A stretch of DNA of 64,000 bases, taken from NCBI GenBank assembly GCA_000827495.1, contig KN817547.1:252725-316724 (forward strand), given 5' to 3'. The notes under the pieces were generated by a model. It had not been told where the DNA came from, did no database searches, and saw only the letters and a list, made by a program, of their open reading frames with translations. Shown one piece after another: positions 36,878 through 48,099 of this stretch (position 1 is its first letter; every line of letters starts with the position of its first letter). The stretch comes from Hypholoma sublateritium FD-334 SS-4. Its lineage: Eukaryota > Basidiomycota > Agaricomycetes > Agaricales > Strophariaceae. A program made the position numbers and the translations under genes.

Positions 36878-38356
36878 ATGTCTTATGCTGCGTCTTCGAG
36901 GACTCTACCTGGTAGGTACAAAGCTCCTCACTTCTCGACAATGCTAATGAGAATACGTATCAGACTGTTGGGGCCACCGTGGGGTAAGTAAGCTAAACAT
37001 AGCTTGAATCTTTTATAACTCAGCCTCCCCTCAGGCTTCGTCGCGATTTCCAGAAAATACCCTTGCCAGCTTTGAAGCTGCCATTCGGGACGGCGCCGAG
37101 GGCATCGAAAGCGGTGGGCGGTTCAAATTTATGTGCCCCATCCGCGGGATATGTTTACTGACCATGTTATGCGATGCAGACGTACATGTCTCGGCAGACG
37201 ATGTAATCATCATGATACACGATATCTGTAGGCCCTTACTTTGTGTTATCTGTGTAGCGGTTCTCCGGACCTGATTCCGTTCTCCTGCACAGCTCTCGAC
37301 CGCGTCACGGATTATTCAGGTACATATAACCTCCTCATTGCGATTCACTTCATGCAAACTCCTGCGCACAGGAAAAATCAAGGAGCGAAACTGGTATGGG
37401 GAAGACGGTATGGAGCATGCCCGGACGAAGAAAGAACCACCGCAGGCAATACCCACCTTTGAACAAACGATAAATCTCCTCATGGAGGTAGCTCTCAGCG
37501 AATTTCTGAATACAAATTACGCGACATTAATGCGATTTTTTACAGCCTGAAAACCGGCACGTAAAGCTAAACCTCGACGTCAAAGCGGACAACGACCCCG
37601 ACCGCCTATTTGTGCTCATGCGCGATATCATCTCGAAGCACGCAGACTACGAGACGCTCCTCGCGCCGCGTGTCCTCATTGGGCTCTGGCACCCGCGGTT
37701 TATTGCTCCAGCCAAGGCGCAGCTCCCCCACTGCCGGTTGTCGTACATTGGAAACTGCACGAACATCGCGCGCAAGTACTTTTGGGCGGACTGCGATACG
37801 TTCTCGATGGCGTTTGGGACACTCACGACGTACGAAGGGCAGACGTGCGTATCCTGTGCATCTATTCCATATGAAATTGTGGGCCCGGTTGTATAGTTCA
37901 TACTGAGTGTTTGATCATGCAGGTTTATTGCAGAGTGTAAGAGCGGTGGAAAGCGTTTGATGGTGTGGACGGTGAACCACCCCGACCACATGATGGAGGT
38001 GAGTTGCTGTTCTGGATAGTCCCCTCAAATTGCATATCGTCGACGCAGGCGGTACGGTGGGGAGTGAATGTGATAATAACAGACGTGACGAAGACCTGGC
38101 TTGATCTCCGCTCGGCACTACAAAGTGCGTTCGACATTCTTCAGACGGGACGCTCGCTAACAGTCCGACGACAGCCGACTATGAGACAGTTGGGTCGCAA
38201 TACGGGCGCAGCTTCCTCTGGACAACCTTTCACTTCTACGCGCCATTCCACTTCCTGAAGAAGTACGTTCTCGCCTTGCGCCTGGTACAGCTAGCTGGCC
38301 CGTTTGATTTCGGCACCGATATGGCGGAGATCCGTGATGACGTTGTCACCAGGTAG
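36878..38356 (+). CDS. Glycerophosphodiester phosphodiesterase (GP-PDE)
   Basis: Ten exons (36878-36911, 36952-36983, 37035-37113, 37180-37227, 37293-37319, 37372-37487, 37546-37844, 37923-37998, 38049-38124, 38175-38356) total 322 aa. Catalytic landmarks of the GDPD TIM barrel are all visible: CWGHRGASSRFPENTLASFE (general-base His, Arg and Glu), GIESDVHVSADDV (Glu-x-Asp metal site), MIHD (second His) and NLDVK. The C-terminal barrel shows RVLIGLWHPRF, MVWTVNHPDHM and VNVIITDV. No signal peptide, so probably cytosolic. Family knowledge: hydrolyses glycerophosphodiesters to glycerol-3-phosphate and an alcohol. It is intact, in contrast to its decayed neighbours. All introns are GT-AG; the first is only 40 nt. 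Confidence 0.9.
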
Positions 38357-38950
38357 CGGCGGTGGAGGTGTTTGTGCCACCCGACGGGATGTCTCCGCTG
38401 ACGCTTTGGCTTTATTTTTCTATCACAAACTATCACGCAAGCTCAAATCTTTCCACTATTTACTGTACATTGCTAATGATATATCATATACCATTGCTAA
38501 AGCGGGTGTTGATTTGTTACTGGCTCGGCCTCAGTTAAAAATTATTGGTGTTTCAACGATGGAAAATCAAGACTTGCTAAGAAAGTTCAAAGTTGAACAG
38601 AATAGGCACCTATAGACTTGCTTTGCATCTGTAAGACATTGAATGAGAATATCAACGCACGACGGGACTCAATACGGTCACATGACCACACACCGTTGAT
38701 CGAATTTAAGCGCCCGTAAGTATTCCGAGTCATTCAAATTGGAACATCAGGGCCCGTGGCGGTCGACTAGGCACTAAAGCAAGCTGACCATCGTTATAGG
38801 ATTTGCGAGGATTGATTTGCTATATGTGACTCAGCGAATTGTGCACTGCCATATAGGAGAATCGAGATCATTGCAAGATGTCGATGATCATCGACCAGCT
38901 TCAACTTTTCAAGCGCAGCATGGGTGGGATAACGAGCAAAAAGAGTACCA
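38357..38950. other. Intergenic, no feature seen
   Basis: AT-rich spacer between the GP-PDE stop and the tRNA. Nothing recognised. Confidence 0.5.
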
Positions 38951-39024
38951 TGGCCAACTTGGGGATTGAACCCAAGACCTTCGTGTTATTAGCACGACGC
39001 CATAACCAACTAAGCCAGTCGGCC
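38951..39024 (-). tRNA. tRNA-Ile (anticodon AAT)
   Basis: The minus strand folds into a full cloverleaf of 74 nt: acceptor stem GGCCGAC/GTTGGCC with one G-U, anticodon stem TCGTG/CACGA with loop CTAATAA, and T-loop TTCAATC. The discriminator base is A. There is no intron. CCA is not encoded, as expected in eukaryotes. Confidence 0.92.
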
Positions 39025-40092
39025 ATATCTACTGCAATGTAGGGTTGATGTAGGGTAACGGCACACATACACGTAAAACTGCTTCGCCATTCCCAGGGAA
39101 GTTCGGGGGACAGACCGATTTACACCGAGCGCTGTTCCGCGACGCGTCATTTTATCTCAGCAATCTGCGATGCCGCGACCCATCGTCGACCACCACCACC
39201 GCCATCGCTCGTCCACCCAAGGACGGTGGACCCTCACAACAGGAATCGTGAAATTGGCTAACAACTTGCGACATACATAGATACATCGAGTCGTACCGTG
39301 GAGCAGTACGTATTGAGGTATTTTTATCTACCCCGGACGTCGCGCGTACCAACGGATAATTACCCTAAATTCGAAGATCCACCCTAGCCATATTACACAG
39401 GGAACACCACATCTAGATCGCGCACTCCCCTGACATCCGGATCGCGAACGTTGACGGGTGCAAGAGTGCAGGAATAAAACGCGCCGCGCTCACCGCAGTG
39501 TTTGAATCAGTCGTGACTCTCCAGGAAAAACATGTTCACTGCGCTGCTACAGCGGCTGCACAAGCCGGTACCCCGACTGAGCTAGGCGCGCCTCTTACTA
39601 CTCGTACTCTGAAGCAAACCCTCAATATCATGACGCACCTAGGTATGTCATTAAACCAGTGTTCCGATTCCTACACATCTGCGATCCAAACGGACAACAG
39701 TTGTGGTGTCCTTAGGATACTGGCAGGGCCGATTCTTGGCCCACGGAAGTGTCTGCTGCATGGGGCGACTACTTATCTGAGATAGGGTTTCTATATACGC
39801 ATCGTCTGAATATCTAAGTGGAATTGTCAGGTACGTGTCGTCATGTATGACGGTATAAGTCGATGTTGGCCGCTAAGAAGTGGCTCGAGACGCAGTGGTT
39901 CTATATGGTGATAATATGCACAATTAGCTGCGTCATCCTTGCTCCATGTTGCATATATGAAGAGTCGATGGACTCAGCAGCGACCCCCTAACTTCTGGTG
40001 CATAACCTGACTATCTTGTATAGACCATTCTATATCTAGAGCTGCGTCTCGGAGGTCGGAGCAAGCAGTAGAATAGAGTGTCATTCTGCGAC
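39025..40092. other. Intergenic, no feature seen
   Basis: Short open frames only (for example 39498-39785); no motif or splice pattern supports them. Confidence 0.45.
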
Positions 40093-40957
40093 CACAGAGA
40101 GTCATCAGAGTGGCTCGAATCACTTGAAGCGTTCGCTCCGAAAGCACAGAGAGCGTCCAACAAGTGCAACTTGAGTATGCCGTCATCTCTACTGTCCGAG
40201 GAATGAAGCTAATAGATGCTTTTGCAGGTCTGGTTGCTTCGTTAGGCTACCCGCTGCTAGACCAAGGTTACCACCATTGATTTTCCATACATACACATCT
40301 CTCATATATTTTTCCAGACGGATGTAGAGTCGGATGTGATTTGATGAACCTATTCTTTCTGATTGATGAACATACGGACGTCGGAAACGCAGAAGAAGTA
40401 CAAGCTCAGGCAGATATTGTGATGGATGCACTTCGAAACGCCAGCACTCCGCGTCCTCCAAACGAGTGGGTTGGTGGGAAAGCGGCCCAACAGTGGGTGT
40501 CTTGACATTCGCCCTATGCCTTGTATTTGTTAAAAAATATCGTCCAGGTTCTGGTTCAATGCGACAAAATTTGCCACTGAACCATCCCAGGACCAATTTA
40601 TCCGTACAATCAAGATGTTCCTGGACGCCATTGTACAGCAAGCCTTCGATAGAAGTAAAAACCGCATTCGTGATATTGATAGCTACTTTGCCATTCGCAG
40701 AGACACTGTTGGCACAAGGCCGGCGCTCACCGTTTGTGGATTATACATGAACATCCCCGACTCGGTTATCAGTCATCCTGTTATAGCTAAACTGACCGAA
40801 TTGTGCACTGACATGATCATCATGGACAACGATATGGTTTCCTACAAAATAGAGTGAGTTGATATGCATTTGTACGCATAAGATTTCTTGTTACTTGACT
40901 GATGTTGATTTAAGGCGTGAACGTGGCGATGAGGGCCATAGCCTATTGAAAATTTGA
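40093..40957 (+). pseudogene. Sesquiterpene synthase relic, 3'-truncated
   Basis: Exon-by-exon collinear with the intact gene at 54503-55815: exons 40093-40174, 40228-40266, 40318-40492, 40548-40853 and 40915-40957, with the same intron positions. The aspartate-rich motif DEHTD and the NSE-type motif NDMVSYKIE are both present. After GDEGHSLLKI a TGA ends the frame, about 100 residues early, so the C-terminal helices with the RY pair are missing. The 5' exon before RESSEWLESLEAF cannot be extended to a start codon. It is probably non-functional. Confidence 0.8.
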
Positions 40958-41074
40958 TAACAATAATTATCGTCTATAAAATGAGCTGTATTAAGGTCTT
41001 GAACTTGATATGAATTCTTACTATGCAATGAACATGCGCTGGTTTCAGTACACGTCGTCTTATTCGCTCCCACA

Positions 41075-41220
41075 CCAGACCCGCTTCTCACTACCCCAAA
41101 TTTTTCGCGTCCATGTACCCCCGTTGATGAGCTGCTCCTCGCCGTCGCCGCCACGCCCGATTCCCTCTGCGTGCCCTCGACATCCCGATCTCGTTATAGA
41201 AGTACGTCGCGACACTGTAG
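41075..41220 (+). pseudogene. Relic fragment of an unidentified repeat-family gene (piece 1)
   Basis: A coding-like stretch reads approximately HYPKFFASMYP then DELLLAVAATPDSLC. It resembles, at DNA level, the stretch at about 41985-42110 (both end in CCCTCGACATCC). It directly follows the truncated terpene synthase. Confidence 0.35.
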
Positions 41221-41984
41221 ACACGCAAGCGCATAGATGGAACGGTGGTACGCTGACAACCGTTCTACTTTTGTTCTACTGGTGACGAGATAAAACAAAA
41301 AACAACAACGAGCACTCAGAGGCTCGATGAAGGTGCATGTGGGGGGCGAGGCTTTTCACACGGCTTCTAATTACCAAGGGTTCGATGATTTCCTAGTTGT
41401 AAGCTACGACTATAGCTTCAAACCAGCTGGAGCTCAATAACGAGACAAAGGCGAGGTTTCGAAGACGAGAGCGCGGCCAAGAGACAAGGCGAGAAACGAA
41501 GGGGAGAACGAATCATTTGTTTTCTGTGCACGTCTACATACCTACATTGTATACTTTAATTTATAGATATTTTGACATGCACATATAGAGAAATGGAGAA
41601 TGAGTCAGTATCAAGGGAAACAGGAATTATTTACAAGAAAAAAACTACAAGTGAACTTTGAAAAAGGGACGAAGAGGCGGCGCGTTTTTAGCATGGGCGC
41701 CTAGATTCATGTGGATGGCAACAGTACTATGCGCTGGTGCCAAATAAATGAGACGCGCTGTGTGCGGACGGTTGGAATACGTTAGAAGGTCGTGTGAAAG
41801 TTACCTGAAACGAGGAAAAATTAATGTGTGGAAACGCGCGTTGGCGCGATGTGTCGTCGAGAAGGCCGTGGGGGCGCGGGAATATGACACGTGAGGTGGT
41901 GGACTTTGTCGAATTTCGCGAGCGGCGCTGATACCAGGTGTGTGTGCACCGACATCAGCGATTGCGCCTGGCAGCGCTCACTGC
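41221..41984. other. Intergenic, no feature seen
   Basis: Nothing recognised. Short purine-rich tracts only. Confidence 0.45.
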
Positions 41985-42112
41985 GCATCCACACTTCCAG
42001 CTCTGCATACTACTTTCCCCACCCGTGAACTGTACCGTTGCCGCTGCCACCGCTTCTTGCGATGCTCTCCGCGCCCTCGACATCCATGAGGCGCTCCTGA
42101 AATGGCTCATCA
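41985..42112 (+). pseudogene. Relic fragment of the same repeat-family gene (piece 2)
   Basis: The frame VAAATASCDALRALDIHEALL is similar to piece 1 and abuts, without a gap, the truncated membrane-protein fragment that follows. The junction lies near 42105. Confidence 0.35.
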
Positions 42113-42240
42113 ACACACTGACCTCGCTGGTGCTTTCCATCTTCTTGTACGCGCCGCGAGATAACCAGGAAATTGTAAGCTGAACAAACTATATTTCGGC
42201 CATTACAATCAGCGTGGGGTATGTTCTCTTTATTTGATCG
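42100..42240 (+). pseudogene. Third, truncated copy of the membrane-protein gene
   Basis: From about 42105 the DNA is collinear with 43575-43700 in copy 2: INTLTSLVLSIFLYAPRDNQ aligns with LNTLTALALSIFVYALRDDQ. A TGA follows the QEIVS segment. The exon-end GTATGT donor and part of the following intron are still recognisable. Only this one exon is left. Confidence 0.75.
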
Positions 42241-43015
42241 ATAAAAATTCTCTCTGCCCGCCTGTACAGATTCCGTGCAGAGCTCAAAAATGACAGAATG
42301 ACCCTTCAGGCTGCGTTCCTCAAGTTGACAGGGGAACTAATGAGCTCGGGTAGGTCGCAGCACGCGGAAATCGTGTTCAAGATATGATCGATGAATCGAT
42401 GACCGGTGACCATTCATTTCCACGGTTGTCCCTAGGTGCTGTGCATGCTCGCTGCTCTCACCTCATGCAATGTGATACAAATGGTATCCTGCCGCGAGGC
42501 TCTCCCCAGCCAAGGAGGACCTATTCCAGGTTGATTGCGCAGTAATTGAGATACTGTGGACTCTCTATCACCTCTGAATGAGGGTGACCTTGAGGCGGGG
42601 TCTCTTTGAAGTGACGATCAATAGAAGCTTCATTTCCGTCGTGAGCTGCGGGGTGATGTTTCAGACGCAGTTGTATCACAGGTCCCATACAAATTTTCAC
42701 GAGTATAGGAAATGCACTGAAAGTCTGAGCTGGGGGTTCTTCTCAGCGACGCGACGATTCATTTACTTGTACTTGGGCGATAGCTTTAGCTTGCAGTATT
42801 TATATGTATAGCTTGACCGAGGATTTCCGAGAGACAATAGACCGTTCCATGAATATCACCAGCCACTAGCAAGGTTGGGTGTAATTGTGTTTGATTGACT
42901 CTGCACAGGTAGGTGCATAGCTTTTCCATCGTACATAATATATAGGACTTGCTGGACAACGGCTTTATTGTGATTTCCGCCAAGAACTTCCTGATCCACC
43001 GCTAGCCAGTCGCCA
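42241..43015. other. Upstream part of the second duplicated segment
   Basis: From about 42430 on this is homologous to 33140-33818. It should carry the promoter of copy 2. A 60-nt coding-like stretch at 42270-42350 is unassigned. Confidence 0.5.
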
Positions 43016-44462
43016 ATGACCACTGTGCCACCCCAACCGAGCATCGATACTGGCGGGTGGCTCACTGCATTCCTAAGCTTCGTAAAATCACTGTCAGGTC
43101 ACTTCGCCCAAACCTTCGGGGGATTACCTGGACCAGGGAAACCACATGACAAACACGCCGAGCATCTACCACAGTCGACGCAGCCATTAATATCCCACGC
43201 CCAGAAATTCGACGACGCTAAGCAGCGCCTTATCGTAGTCTTAACAGTCAACCGAGTATGCAGAATATTCACGATCATAGCTCTTGGTTGTTGGGGAGGT
43301 TGGTCAATCATGCCTACAGAGACAAAGACTCCCGACAGTGTGAAATGGGTGACCTACATTTGCATTGTCACTGACTGGTAAGGTGTCGTTTTTCCACCAT
43401 TTCCGGGAGGTGCAACGACCGAAATAATTGACATGAATTTGAAAGGGTTGTCCTTTCAACCGATCTGGACTGTACATTCCTTGGGTCAATGGATTGGTAC
43501 TTCCGCAGGTGGCCGGAATGGTGGTTTCTCAAAAGGGAGAACATGCCTCGGGTAGCAGTTACGGGGTACAGGATTCTCAACACACTGACTGCGCTGGCGC
43601 TGTCCATCTTCGTGTACGCACTGCGAGATGATCAGCCAATTGTAAACCGCATAAATTTGATTTCGGCCATTACGATCGGTCTTGGGTATGTTCGTTTTAT
43701 ATGATTAACGAATATTCTCGCTGACAATTTTTTCTAGTCTGTTTTGGCTTGGTTGCGTGGAGAGCACATCGGATAGCCCAGGGGCATGGTTTTTTTGCAC
43801 TGATAATGGTCCCCGTATATTCTATGGTGAGTCGTTGATTTATAATACTTACCTCTGGCTCACATTCTACCAGGAGCCGAGTCTGCATATAATTTGGGTG
43901 AGTGATTTATTCTGTCGTTTCGGTATGCGTAGCCTTATAAATCTTGTGTCGCGCAGCAACGTGGTGGTGGATCGCATTCCGCACACACGGGGTTGTGAAG
44001 ATTCTAAGGAATCGCGACAAGCCAGAAATGGCTGCTCAATTTTACATTTTAATAGCTGGCCTGACTGTTGAGTTCATCCTTTTGGTTTGGTATTTTTCGA
44101 TCTTTTTGGTTCCATATTTCTTTAAGCGTTGCGCACGCTGGTATAGCCCCGTGTGGGATAAGCACCGCACACCTTTGCTAGCTATATTGGCATCATGGGC
44201 TCTGGTTATTATTTTTGGATTATGGGTGGAACTCCCTAATATTTTCTTTCCATGCAGCGGTAGTACGTCTCTATTTTGTAGAATCCTGATTTAATACCTG
44301 TGCGCAGGGCCGGGCGGGCTCGGCGATTCGAACTACATGGCTCAGCCACTAGCAAATTTGCGCGTCTCTTTATGTAGACGGGTATCAAGGTTACGAATTT
44401 TGTTTAAGAAAAGTGCGTCTTTTTATTTTACTTTTATAAATCCGGAGCTCCGCCAGAGGTGA
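43016..44462 (+). CDS. Multi-spanning membrane protein of unknown function, copy 2
   Basis: Six exons (43016-43377, 43509-43685, 43738-43826, 43874-43897, 43957-44259, 44308-44462) total 369 aa. Exons 2, 3 and 4 have exactly the same lengths as in copy 1 (177, 89 and 24 nt). Shared motifs include GCWGGWSIMP, WPEWWFLKREN, ATWWWIAFRTHGVVKILRNR and LWVELPNIFFPCSG. Exon 1 is about 100 nt shorter. Copy 2 has a normal GT donor where copy 1 has GC. The last exon is out of frame relative to copy 1 if the canonical AG is used, so the C-terminus is different and perhaps degenerate. Function unknown. Confidence 0.62.
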
Positions 44463-44829
44463 AGTCTGTTTATAAGTACCCTGTGAATATATTGGTAAGC
44501 TTCGGTGGTGGCTGTGGTAACCCGCGCGCTGCCACGACTCGGAACCGCCACGAACGCTACGACTCCGACGGCGAAGACGCCGTGCGCCGTGCGGTGGCCA
44601 CAGGAGAAAACGACAGCGCAAGGACAAGGACTCGACCGCGGGCACACTGAAGGCGGCGCACAGAGACTAGGAGCGCCCGAGGCGAGCCAAGCACCGCCCG
44701 ACCATCACCAATCATTGTTTCAAAATTTCAACGTTCAACAATCACAATCCCAGCCCCCTAGGACCCAATAACGCCTTCGTAGCGCTAACGTGAGCTATAA
44801 TTCTCGCACAGGCGCCGTTATCCACTTCC
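44463..44829. other. Spacer, no gene recognised
   Basis: Contains an 88-codon open frame rich in Thr, Gln and Pro, without motifs. Probably non-coding. Confidence 0.4.
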
Positions 44830-45366
44830 ACTACGCAGTGACTCTACGCAGAGCCTGCATGGGCTACGTCGATGCTTGTGCGGGCGATTTTCCACGCCTG
44901 ATTACCCCTCCACATATAGCGTTGCCTCCTCGGCGCCCACAAGAGCATCGAAACTCGCGCATGAGCTGTTCCACTCCCCGCCTCTTCAGACTTCAGTGCT
45001 TCAGCGCTTCAGCGCCCAACATACGCCCGCTCCTCTGAAACACACAACACCGCCGCTGCGGTAGTCTCCTTCACAGACCTACCACTGCGGCGCCGGAGCG
45101 TGCATTTCTGATCAGGTTGGCGCTGGCGCTGACCCCCACCGTCCCGCATCTCTCGGCTCCGCCCTCCCGGTGCTCATCGCCAGCACCATCGCACTTGCGC
45201 TATGGGCCTCTTGCGTACCTGCCGCCTCTCGCGACGCCCTCTGTATCCTCTGTACCTGCGCTCTCTCCGACCCGACCTTCATAACGGAGATCGTTGGTTC
45301 TGAATCCCTCACTCTAAGGCCAGGCGCGCCCGCCGTCTCCTTTGCTGATGACTGCCTGCATGATTA
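44830..45366 (+). pseudogene. Relic fragments of a helical-repeat (possibly MYND-type) gene
   Basis: Two coding-like stretches in different frames: DYPSTYSVASSAPTRASKLA with HELFHSPPLQTSVLQRF (about 44880-45010), and IASTIALALWASCVPAASRD with LSDPTFITEIVG, ending FADDCLHD and a stop at 45366. They resemble, from memory, large Agaricomycete proteins with Leu/Ala-rich helical repeats and a MYND zinc finger. No zinc finger is seen here, so the family name is a guess. Frameshifts between the pieces indicate decay. Confidence 0.35.
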
Positions 45367-45489
45367 AGCTAACGGGGCTTGATTCTTGAAACTTCTCAGA
45401 AGCATTCTCTTTCTTTAGATCTTCCTATCATGACGTCTCAAGTGGTATTTAGGACTGAAACCCGGAGCGGTGTGCATATATTCGAGTAA

Positions 45490-46440
45490 TTCGTGAAGCA
45501 CAATGACTGAGAAGTGAGGAATGAATCAAGGTGAGAGAAGACATTCAGACAAAATCAGCGTGGGGCAGACAAGAGAAAAAAGTATTGAAGAGCAGACAAG
45601 TATCCGAGTTTGTAAGTATGGGGAAAAGGTTGAAAATAGCGTAAACACGTTTCGTTCTAAGATAAGATTGCTCAGTCACCACCTCCGAGTCCGAAATCAT
45701 CACCTCTGGGAACACATGCACTGACAGGTGTGCTAGACAGGAGGACCACGCCGACAAGTGTGAAGGGAATGAGAGCGGACGCGGTCCTTTCTGCGATGGC
45801 AAGGGGGAGAGAAGCTATGCAATAAAAATGGTAGGTCAGACCAAGTTGCGCTCCATTCAGACTCGGAGCTGCATGCTGTGGGACTTACCAGCGCCTACTA
45901 AGGGGAGGTGAGAATCAGAGGCCGAGACCAAAGTGCCAGCGGCGATAACACTCAGAGACATAACATGTTGCAACCCTGTAAAAGGGGGAAGTGCGTCAAA
46001 AATTCATGGCCAAGATTTCGTTTACTGGAAAAAGCCAGATTACTTACTCATTTTACTAGACGTGGACGAAGTAACTGGTGTCTACTATTGGGGGTGACTT
46101 ATAACGAGCCAACTTCATGTCCAGCTGTTTAAATACTTTAGACACTTCCAGCTAGCACGGTTCAGGCAAAATGGTTCATCAATTTTATCAGAGCGTGAAG
46201 CTGGCCAGCCACGCAAGAATTGCAAAGGTATCCAGCTCAGTGATCACACAGAAGCTCGAGAGAAGTTTTTCACAAGCACGAAGTCTTTTTTGCTGCGTCT
46301 CAGGTTTTTAGAACGGCCATTATCCTCATGGTAGATGCGGAAATGAATACAAATGTATTGCTTCAGCCTCGAATCGCTTAGTGGCTTCTGAGGCGCAGTC
46401 CTGACAGTGAGAGTTATCATAAAAGATCGTACATGTTGCC
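45490..46440 (-). repeat. Tandem duplication unit A (gene plus upstream region)
   Basis: Collinear with 47080-47960. Shared landmarks: GTGAGGAATGAATCAA, CCAGCRCCTACTAAGGGG, AGTGCCAGCGGCGAYAAC, CTCATTTTACTAGACGT, and the upstream GAGGCGCAGTCCTRACAG. The copies share the coding exons, both introns and some 380 nt of upstream DNA. Confidence 0.8.
45672..46051 (-). CDS. Small secreted or membrane protein, paralogue A (77 aa)
   Basis: Three coding exons: 46051-46048 (only ATGA), 45975-45889 and 45814-45672. Both introns are canonical. The protein starts MRLQHVMSLSVIAAGTLVSA, a plausible signal peptide, then SDSHLPLVGAG. A second hydrophobic stretch ALIPFTLVGVVLLSSTPVSA follows, and then a short Gly/Asp-rich tail with one Cys. 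TTATAA lies about 50 nt upstream of the ATG at 46099. The whole exon structure is conserved in paralogue B, which is the main evidence that it is real. If the first exon is wrong, Met-7 is an in-frame alternative start. No family recognised. Confidence 0.6.
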
Positions 46441-46689
46441 ACCATGTTGCTTTTTAATTTCGTCGGCGCTTATGAGCGCTGTCAAAATGGCATCAATTTA
46501 GTTTCTGTATGTACTATTTTTAATCCGATAGGCTGACTGAAAAAGCTACTTCCCACTCTGAGGCAGCGCAAGAACTTTGCGTCTTGGGCGTGCCTCCTTC
46601 TTCACGTCTATGCACTGCCTTCATTTTTCAGAAAATAAATAACACATTTATGCTAACATGATCTTTTCATCTGCGACTGAATGACGTTG

Positions 46690-46994
46690 CTCCTATTGGC
46701 AGTGTGCGCGTGTATTATGCCGCTATCGCATGGCTCGCCGCCAACTCACTGCGCCCACCACCATGCCTGGCGACGAGCGCCGTGGTCGCGCTGCTCGCTG
46801 TTTCCGGCATGCACAAGGACTTCAACCACCCGCGTATTCGCACACTCATTGGACCTCTACACAGCGCAACGAGCCTGTGCACGGCGGTGCCTGGCTCGGT
46901 CTCACACTGGCACGCGCCGTTCAATAACGGCAACTACCCGTGCGTAGGCGAGCAGACATGGGGCGGCGCGTGCAGAATATATGACGGGGATTGA
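46690..46994 (+). pseudogene. Relic fragment of the helical-repeat family
   Basis: The frame reads YYAAIAWLAANSLRPPPCLA, ATSAVVALLAVSGMHKDFNH and HWHAPFNNGNYPCVGEQ, ending at TGA 46992-46994. Coding character is strong, but there is no start and no flanking splice sites that extend it. It lies between the two small-protein copies, on the same strand as the other relics. Confidence 0.35.
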
Positions 46995-47079
46995 GAAGCC
47001 CCCCATCGACGAGGCTTTATCAAGTGAATCCGTGTAAGTAATAGCTAAACTGAAATGCTCCGGTATACATATGTTCGGA

Positions 47080-47960
47080 AAATCCGTGAAGCACAACAAG
47101 TTGATAGTGAGGAATGAATCAAAAAGTATTGGGGAAAATAGCGTAAACAAGATCTGAATTACTGAGCTTAGAAGAAGCCCGGCCAGTCTGCACTGCCATC
47201 ATCATCGAACACGCAAACGCAATCATTTTCATTATAAGTTATGCATGTAGCACTGGCAGGTGTACTGGACAGAACAACCACGCCGATGGCTGTGAGGGGA
47301 ATTAGGGCGCGCGCGGTTCTTTCTGTGATGGCGAGGAGTAGAGAAGCTGTGCAACAAAGATGATGGGTCAGACGAAGGAGTCGCGCTGCGTGCCAGCTCC
47401 GAGTTGCATGCTGCGGGACTTACCAGCACCTACTAAGGGGAAGTTGGAGTCTGAAGCTGAGATCAAAGTGCCAGCGGCGACAACGGTCAGAAACATAGCA
47501 TGTTGAAACTCTGAAAAGGGGAAAGGACGTCAAAAATCCTTGGTCAGGACTCCGTACACTGGAAAAAGGAAGATTACTCACTCATTTTACTAGACGTAGA
47601 TGAAGGTGGTGGTTTCTACTATTCAAGGAGGTTATATATAAGGGGCCAACTTCGTTTCCAGCTGTTTATATACCTTAGATACTTCCAGCCTGAATAGTTC
47701 AAGGAAGACAGTTCATCAATGATATCAGCTCGAGTAGTCGGTGGACCAGGCAAGAACTGCGAATTTATTCGGCTTAGTGATCACATAGAAGCTCGAAAGA
47801 AGTTTTTCACGATTTCATTTGCTGCGTCTCAGCTTTTTAGGACGGCCATCATCATGCGGGAATGAAAACTAATGTATTGCTTCAACCTCGCTTAGTGTCT
47901 GACGAGGCGCAGTCCTAACAGCGAGAGTCATCATAATAGATCGCACACGTTGCCTTTCAC
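47080..47960 (-). repeat. Tandem duplication unit B
   Basis: Second copy of the unit at 45490-46440 in the same orientation, separated from it by about 640 nt that contain a plus-strand relic. Confidence 0.8.
47168..47585 (-). CDS. Small secreted or membrane protein, paralogue B (89 aa)
   Basis: Three coding exons: 47585-47582 (ATGA), 47510-47424 and 47346-47168. Exon 2 is 87 nt, as in paralogue A. The N-terminus MKFQHAMFLTVVAAGTLISA looks like a signal peptide. The second hydrophobic stretch ALIPLTAIGVVVLSSTPASA is followed by a longer, acidic tail with three Cys (CITYNENDCVCVFDDDG). A TATATA run at 47632-47641 lies about 50 nt upstream of the ATG. The C-terminal tail has diverged far more than the rest, which could reflect selection on the mature part. 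Function unknown. Confidence 0.62.
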
Positions 47961-48099
47961 GCCCAGCAATTATCAGCGAATCACATACGCGATTGATGGC
48001 GGGCCGCGATGTTCGAACTTCGCACGGCCTCTTGTTCGTCGACAACGATGACGACGAGCGTCGTTCGCCCCAAGAACGTTGCCAATGGCGACAGCACAC

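Noticed and set aside
43440..43510. A start codon opening MDWYFRRWPEWW in the membrane-protein genes
   Set aside because: The upstream exon joins in frame at the later TTCCGCAG acceptor in both copies, so this ATG lies in the intron.
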